Of a stretch of 5,858 nucleotides of DNA, positions 1 through 5,858 are shown piece by piece. Position 1 is the first letter of the stretch. Each line of letters opens with the position of its first letter. Source of the DNA: Enterobacteriaceae bacterium (GTDB lineage: Bacteria > Pseudomonadota > Gammaproteobacteria > Enterobacterales > Enterobacteriaceae); assembly GCA_022712475.1 (NCBI GenBank), contig JALAGK010000282.1:1-5858 (forward strand), written 5' to 3'. The notes below the pieces were generated by a model. It did not search any database. It was not told the origin of the DNA and saw only the letters and a program-made list of their open reading frames with translations. The position numbers and the translations under genes are program-made.

Positions 1-59
1 ATCCTCAGGTCATCGAGCGCGTTGACGCTATCTGGGAAGAACTGGCTATTTTTAAGTAA
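1..59 (+). CDS. ubiD: 3' end of UbiD, 3-octaprenyl-4-hydroxybenzoate carboxy-lyase (partial)
   Basis: Only the C-terminal tail is present: reading from base 3, 18 codons give a peptide ending ERVDAIWEELAIFK before TAA at 57-59. This resembles the C-terminus of enterobacterial UbiD, the prenylated-FMN-dependent decarboxylase of ubiquinone synthesis. The identification leans on its position directly upstream of fre, the order known from E. coli, because so little protein is visible. The stop is followed in frame by TGA and TAG, giving three different stops in a row. The gene is cut by the window edge, so nothing can be said about its catalytic part. Confidence 0.85.
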   Translation, partial: PQVIERVDAIWEELAIFK

Positions 60-66
60 TGATAGT

Positions 67-81
67 GGGGCGGGCCGCCCT
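67..81 (+). other. Small GC hairpin in the ubiD-fre gap
   Basis: GGGCG at 68-72 can pair with CGCCC at 76-80 around a 3-base loop, with a G-T pair possible at 67/81. The nearest T-rich stretch (94-100) lies 13 bases beyond the stem, so this is not a classical intrinsic terminator. It could attenuate or stabilise a ubiD-fre transcript, or mean nothing. The rest of the 64-bp gap holds the fre ribosome binding site and no promoter that I can defend. Confidence 0.25.
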
Positions 82-112
82 GCCGTTGTGATGTTATTTT
101 GACGACCCGACC

Positions 113-119
113 AGAGGGA
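113..119 (+). promoter_or_regulatory. Ribosome binding site of fre
   Basis: AGAGGGA ends four bases before the ATG at 124. It is purine-rich with a GAGG core, which supports the chosen start and the family-typical length of 233 residues. Confidence 0.7.
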
Positions 120-123
120 ACGC

Positions 124-825
124 ATGACAATCTTAAGCTGTAAAGTGACATCGGTGGATGCGATTACTGACACTGTTTATCGGGTTCGCCTGGAGCCTGA
201 AAGCGATGTGTCCTTTCGTGCTGGCCAGTATCTAATGGTAGTGATGGATGAGCGTGATAAACGCCCGTTCTCAATGGCTTCTACACCCTCAGAACATCGG
301 TTTATCGAACTGCATATTGGTGCGTCTGAGCTTAATCTGTACGCGATGGCGGTGATGGACAGGATACTGCAACGCCAGAGCATAGAAGTCGATATTCCCC
401 ACGGTGAAGCATGGCTGCGTGATGACGAAGAGCGTCCGCTGGTGCTGATTGCCGGTGGTACGGGCTTCTCGTATGTGCGCTCTATTTTGTTAAGCGCACT
501 GGAGCGTAACCCACAGCGCGAAATTGCTCTTTACTGGGGCGGGCGTGAGAGCAAACATCTTTATGACCTGCCTGAACTGGAGTCACTGTCGGTTGAGCAC
601 CCCGGGCTGCGTATTGAAGCGGTAGTGGAGCAGCCGCAAGAGGGCTGGCGTGGGCGTACTGGCACGGTGTTGACAGCCGTGATGCAGGATTACGGTTCAC
701 TTGCTGAATGTGATATTTACATTGCAGGTCGTTTTGAGATGGCAAAAATCGCCCGCGATTTGTTTTGCAATGAGCGCAGCGCGCGTGAAGACCGCATGTT
801 TGGCGATGCCTTTTCCTTCATCTGA
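124..825 (+). CDS. fre: NAD(P)H-flavin reductase Fre
   Basis: This is a cytoplasmic flavin reductase that uses NAD(P)H to reduce free riboflavin, FMN or FAD. In E. coli the reduced flavin serves ferric iron reduction and class I ribonucleotide reductase activation. The 233 residues equal the E. coli length. The N-terminal flavin-binding barrel carries RPFSMAS at 47-53; Ser50 corresponds to Ser49 of the mature E. coli enzyme, which contacts the flavin. The C-terminal nucleotide-binding domain has [10 protein letters not shown] at 111-120, YWGGR at 137-141 and YIAGRFEMA at 199-207, and the chain ends FGDAFSFI, typical of the Fre/LuxG group. There is no signal peptide, membrane segment or iron-sulfur domain. 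It follows ubiD by 64 bp on the same strand and may be partly co-transcribed with it. It converges on fadA. No abnormal residue was seen. Confidence 0.97.
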   Translation: MTILSCKVTSVDAITDTVYRVRLEPESDVSFRAGQYLMVVMDERDKRPFSMASTPSEHRFIELHIGASELNLYAMAVMDRILQRQSIEVDIPHGEAWLRDDEERPLVLIAGGTGFSYVRSILLSALERNPQREIALYWGGRESKHLYDLPELESLSVEHPGLRIEAVVEQPQEGWRGRTGTVLTAVMQDYGSLAECDIYIAGRFEMAKIARDLFCNERSAREDRMFGDAFSFI

Positions 826-834
826 TTAAGGCAT

Positions 835-864
835 AAAAAACCCGCCTCAATGAGGCGGGAAAAA
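835..864 (-). terminator. Rho-independent terminator of the fadBA operon
   Basis: CCCGCCTC at 841-848 pairs perfectly with GAGGCGGG at 852-859 around a 3-base loop, an 8-bp GC-rich stem. A six-A run lies at 835-840 on the left and five A at 860-864 on the right. Read on the minus strand this is A-tract-hairpin-T-tract in the correct order (stem followed by six T), starting about 35 bases after the fadA stop. Read on the plus strand the hairpin is followed by A, so it does not make a proper terminator for fre. Confidence 0.9.
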
Positions 865-893
865 CGGCAACTAACCCTTGCACAATGCGCGTA

Positions 894-4257
<3,364 letters not shown>

Positions 4258-4263
4258 GTCAGT

Positions 4264-4268
4264 CTCCT
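4264..4268 (-). promoter_or_regulatory. Ribosome binding site that decides the fadB start
   Basis: The minus strand reads AGGAG at 4268-4264, six bases before the ATG at 4257-4255. The in-frame ATG 36 bases upstream has no comparable purine-rich site. This favours the 729-residue form of FadB. Confidence 0.85.
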
Positions 4269-4283
4269 GAAACCAGCAGTGGG

Positions 4284-4300
4284 ATCTGGTCATACCAGAT
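4284..4300. promoter_or_regulatory. FadR operator of fadBA
   Basis: The 17-bp sequence ATCTGGTCATACCAGAT has perfectly complementary 7-bp arms around a 3-bp centre. It matches the FadR consensus (ACTGGTCNGACCAGT type) and the fadB operator I recall from E. coli (ATCTGGTACGACCAGAT) outside the centre. It lies 26 bases upstream of the fadB ATG, close to the expected transcription start. In E. coli FadR bound here represses fadBA, and long-chain acyl-CoA releases it. Protein binding is inferred from sequence only. Confidence 0.92.
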
Positions 4301-4349
4301 GAAACGGAGTGTGGTTTTTTTGTTAAAAAATTGCAAATTTAAGTTTGCA
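4301..4349 (-). promoter_or_regulatory. Probable fadBA promoter region (hexamers uncertain)
   Basis: The promoter must lie just upstream of the FadR operator on the minus strand. Two readings are possible. One has TGCAAA (4349-4344) as -35 and TTAACA (4326-4321) as -10 with 17-bp spacing. The other has TTGCAA (4336-4331) as -35 and CACACT (4313-4308) as -10, also 17 bp apart, which would put the start at the operator edge near 4301. Neither is close to consensus, fitting a regulated promoter. The region is very A/T-rich. Confidence 0.45.
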
Positions 4350-4357
4350 TATTTGCA
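4332..4357. repeat. Three TTTGCA/TGCAAA half-sites (overlapping inverted and direct repeats)
   Basis: TGCAAAT at 4332-4338 is an inverted repeat of ATTTGCA at 4351-4357 with a 12-bp spacer. An additional TTTGCA at 4344-4349 forms a shorter inverted repeat with the first copy (6-bp spacer) and a direct repeat with the last, 8 bp apart. The cluster sits between fadB and pepQ and is unassigned. It could bind a regulator or simply reflect A/T-rich promoter DNA. Confidence 0.4.
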
Positions 4358-4384
4358 GAAGAGATCACGGATGGTTGAAATCGA

Positions 4385-4411
4385 CTGACGCTACGTTGGC
4401 TGTGCTAAGAT
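4385..4411 (+). promoter_or_regulatory. Candidate pepQ promoter with extended -10
   Basis: TAAGAT at 4406-4411 matches four of six bases of the -10 consensus and is preceded by TG one base away (TGC, 4403-4405), an extended -10. A weak -35, CTGACG at 4385-4390, lies 15 bp upstream. Transcription would start near 4418, giving a leader of about 29 bases before the pepQ ATG. The promoter is inferred. Confidence 0.4.
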
Positions 4412-4435
4412 GCGGAGGTTTATGGGCAAAAACAG

Positions 4436-4440
4436 AAGGG
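4436..4440 (+). promoter_or_regulatory. Ribosome binding site of pepQ
   Basis: AAGGG lies six bases before the ATG at 4447, within a purine-rich AGAAGGG. It supports the start that gives the family-typical 443 residues. Confidence 0.7.
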
Positions 4441-4446
4441 TAGACT

Positions 4447-5778
4447 ATGGATTCGCTGGCTGAACAGTACAAAGCACATCTGGCAACGCTGCAGGAACGC
4501 ACCCGTGACGTGCTGGCGCGTTTTAACCTTGATGCACTCCTTATACATTCGGGTGAGCTGTTTAATGTTTTTCTCGACGACCATCCCTACCCTTTTAAAG
4601 TTAACCCGCAATTTAAGGCGTGGGTGCCGGTAACACAGGTGCCCAATTGCTGGCTATTGGTTGACGGGGTTAACAAACCTAAGCTCTGGTTCTACCTGCC
4701 GGTAGATTACTGGCACAACGTTGAGCCGCTACCGGAGAGTTTCTGGACTGATGATGTGGAGTTGATTGCGCTGCCTAAAGCGGATGGCATCGCCAGCCAA
4801 CTGCCTGCTGCTCGTGGCAACATTGCATACATTGGGCCGGTGGCAGAACGTGCGCTACAGCTTGGTGTTGCGGCGCAACATATCAACCCGCAGGGTGTGA
4901 TTGATTATTTGCACTACTACCGCGCGTATAAAACGGACTATGAGCTGGTCTGTATGCGCGAGGCGCAAAAGATGGCCGTGGCCGGGCACCGTGCTGCGCA
5001 CGAGGCCTTTTTGTCTGGCATGAGCGAGTTCGATATCAACCAGGCTTACCTGACGGCAACCGGGCATCGCGATACCGATGTGCCTTACAGCAACATTGTT
5101 GCGCTTAATGAGCACGCCGCGGTATTGCACTACACTCGCCTTGATCATCAGGCACCGTCGCAAATGCGCAGCTTCCTGCTGGACGCGGGCGCTGAATACA
5201 ACGGTTATGCCGCTGACCTGACTCGTACCTGGGCGGCGCATAGCGACAGTGATTTTGCCCATCTCATCAAAGACGTTAACGATGAGCAGCAAGCGCTGAT
5301 TGCGACCATGAAAGCTGGTGTGCGTTATACCGAATACCATGAGCAATTCCATCAACGTCTCGCAAAGCTGCTGCTACGTCACCAGATAGTTTCTGGCATG
5401 AGTGAAGAGGCTCTGGTGGAAAATGATATTACCGGCCCGTTTATGCCGCATGGCATTGGGCATCCGCTTGGGTTGCAGGTACATGACGTGGCGGGCTTTA
5501 TGCAGGACGACCGCGGCACGCATCTGGCGGCTCCCGCGAAATACCCTTACCTGCGCTGCACGCGTATGATGGAACCAGGCATGGTGCTGACGATTGAGCC
5601 GGGGATTTATTTTATTGAGTCGCTGCTCAAGCCGTGGCGTGAAGGGCGATACAGCACGCATTTTAACTGGCAGAAGATTGATGCGCTGAAGCCTTATGGC
5701 GGTATTCGTATTGAAGATAACGTCGTCATCCATGAAAAAGGTGTGGAAAATATGACGCGAGATCTAAAGCTAGCCTGA
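4447..5778 (+). CDS. pepQ: Xaa-Pro dipeptidase (prolidase) PepQ
   Basis: PepQ is a cytoplasmic metallopeptidase that hydrolyses dipeptides with proline at the C-terminal position; the E. coli enzyme also acts on organophosphate esters. The 443 residues equal the E. coli length. It has the N-terminal creatinase-like domain and the C-terminal pita-bread fold of family M24B. All five ligands of the dinuclear metal site are present: Asp246 in [10 protein letters not shown], Asp257 in YAADLTRTW, His339 in HGIGHPLGL, Glu384 in TIEPGIYF and Glu423 in GIRIEDNVV. There is no signal peptide. It is transcribed away from fadB from a shared 189-bp region and overlaps the yigZ start by one base, suggesting a pepQ-yigZ operon. 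No sign of transfer or damage was seen. Confidence 0.98.
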   Translation: MDSLAEQYKAHLATLQERTRDVLARFNLDALLIHSGELFNVFLDDHPYPFKVNPQFKAWVPVTQVPNCWLLVDGVNKPKLWFYLPVDYWHNVEPLPESFWTDDVELIALPKADGIASQLPAARGNIAYIGPVAERALQLGVAAQHINPQGVIDYLHYYRAYKTDYELVCMREAQKMAVAGHRAAHEAFLSGMSEFDINQAYLTATGHRDTDVPYSNIVALNEHAAVLHYTRLDHQAPSQMRSFLLDAGAEYNGYAADLTRTWAAHSDSDFAHLIKDVNDEQQALIATMKAGVRYTEYHEQFHQRLAKLLLRHQIVSGMSEEALVENDITGPFMPHGIGHPLGLQVHDVAGFMQDDRGTHLAAPAKYPYLRCTRMMEPGMVLTIEPGIYFIESLLKPWREGRYSTHFNWQKIDALKPYGGIRIEDNVVIHEKGVENMTRDLKLA

Positions 5779-5858
5779 TGGACAGTTGGTTGGTCCCTGC
5801 GGCACCGGTAAGCGTGACCGAAGAAATTAAGAAAAGCCGTTTTATTACGCTACTGGCG
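5778..5858 (+). CDS. yigZ: YigZ, IMPACT-family protein (partial, N-terminus only)
   Basis: Twenty-seven codons run from ATG to the window end: [20 protein letters not shown] followed by RFITLLA. This matches the N-terminus of E. coli YigZ (roughly 200 residues), a member of the IMPACT/UPF0029 family related to eukaryotic translation regulators; its bacterial role is not settled. The EEIKKSRFI stretch is characteristic of the family start. The ATG shares its A with the last base of the pepQ TGA (TGATG), and no clear Shine-Dalgarno precedes it, so initiation probably depends on ribosomes finishing pepQ. The position after pepQ is the one known from E. coli, where trkH follows. The remainder lies outside the window. 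Confidence 0.9.
   Translation, partial: MDSWLVPAAPVSVTEEIKKSRFITLLA

Noticed and set aside
4258..4293. 12-residue N-terminal extension of FadB
   Set aside because: Its ATG is the centre of the FadR operator, lacks a ribosome site, and would exceed the family length; the downstream ATG has a strong site.
4284..4321. FadR palindrome plus T7 read as a plus-strand terminator
   Set aside because: The T-run begins 14 bases after the stem, and no plus-strand gene ends here; the palindrome is explained as an operator.
4855..5355. 166-codon open frame on the minus strand inside pepQ
   Set aside because: Shadow of pepQ, which is full length with all metal ligands; no recognisable domain.

Overview
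The window is a core chromosomal segment of an enterobacterium. Every protein aligns end to end, without length change, with what I recall of its Escherichia coli counterpart (Fre 233 aa, FadA 387 aa, FadB 729 aa, PepQ 443 aa). The gene order ubiD - fre - fadA - fadB - pepQ - yigZ is the one known from E. coli and its relatives. Many amino-acid differences, and differences between the genes, indicate a related genus or species in Enterobacteriaceae rather than E. coli itself. The genus cannot be fixed from the sequence alone.

Layout. Bases 1-59 hold the last codons of ubiD (+), closed by three consecutive in-frame stops. A 64-bp gap with a small GC hairpin leads to fre (+, 124-825). fre converges on the fadBA operon, which lies on the minus strand (fadB 4257 to 2068, then fadA 2057 to 894). 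The 68-bp convergent gap holds one strong intrinsic terminator, whose U-tract serves only the fadBA side. Between fadB and the divergent pepQ (+, 4447-5778) is a 189-bp regulatory region. It has a perfectly symmetric FadR-type operator, phased A/T tracts, TTTGCA repeats and candidate promoters for both directions. pepQ overlaps the start of yigZ by one base, and yigZ runs off the window end.

Function. FadB (alpha) and FadA (beta) form the aerobic fatty acid beta-oxidation complex, covering hydration, dehydrogenation and thiolysis of acyl-CoA intermediates. FadR repression relieved by long-chain acyl-CoA is the expected control, and the operator is visible. Fre supplies reduced free flavin. 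UbiD decarboxylates the ubiquinone precursor, and its cofactor (prenylated FMN) is made from reduced FMN, so the fre neighbourhood is biochemically sensible. PepQ cleaves Xaa-Pro dipeptides, and YigZ is an IMPACT-family protein of poorly defined role.

I see no mobile element, CRISPR array, RNA gene, broken gene or undescribed system. The points worth a second look are all regulatory: the operator with an in-frame ATG at its exact centre, the bent and repeat-rich divergent promoter region, the one-sided terminator, and the fadA stop codon placed in a hairpin loop.
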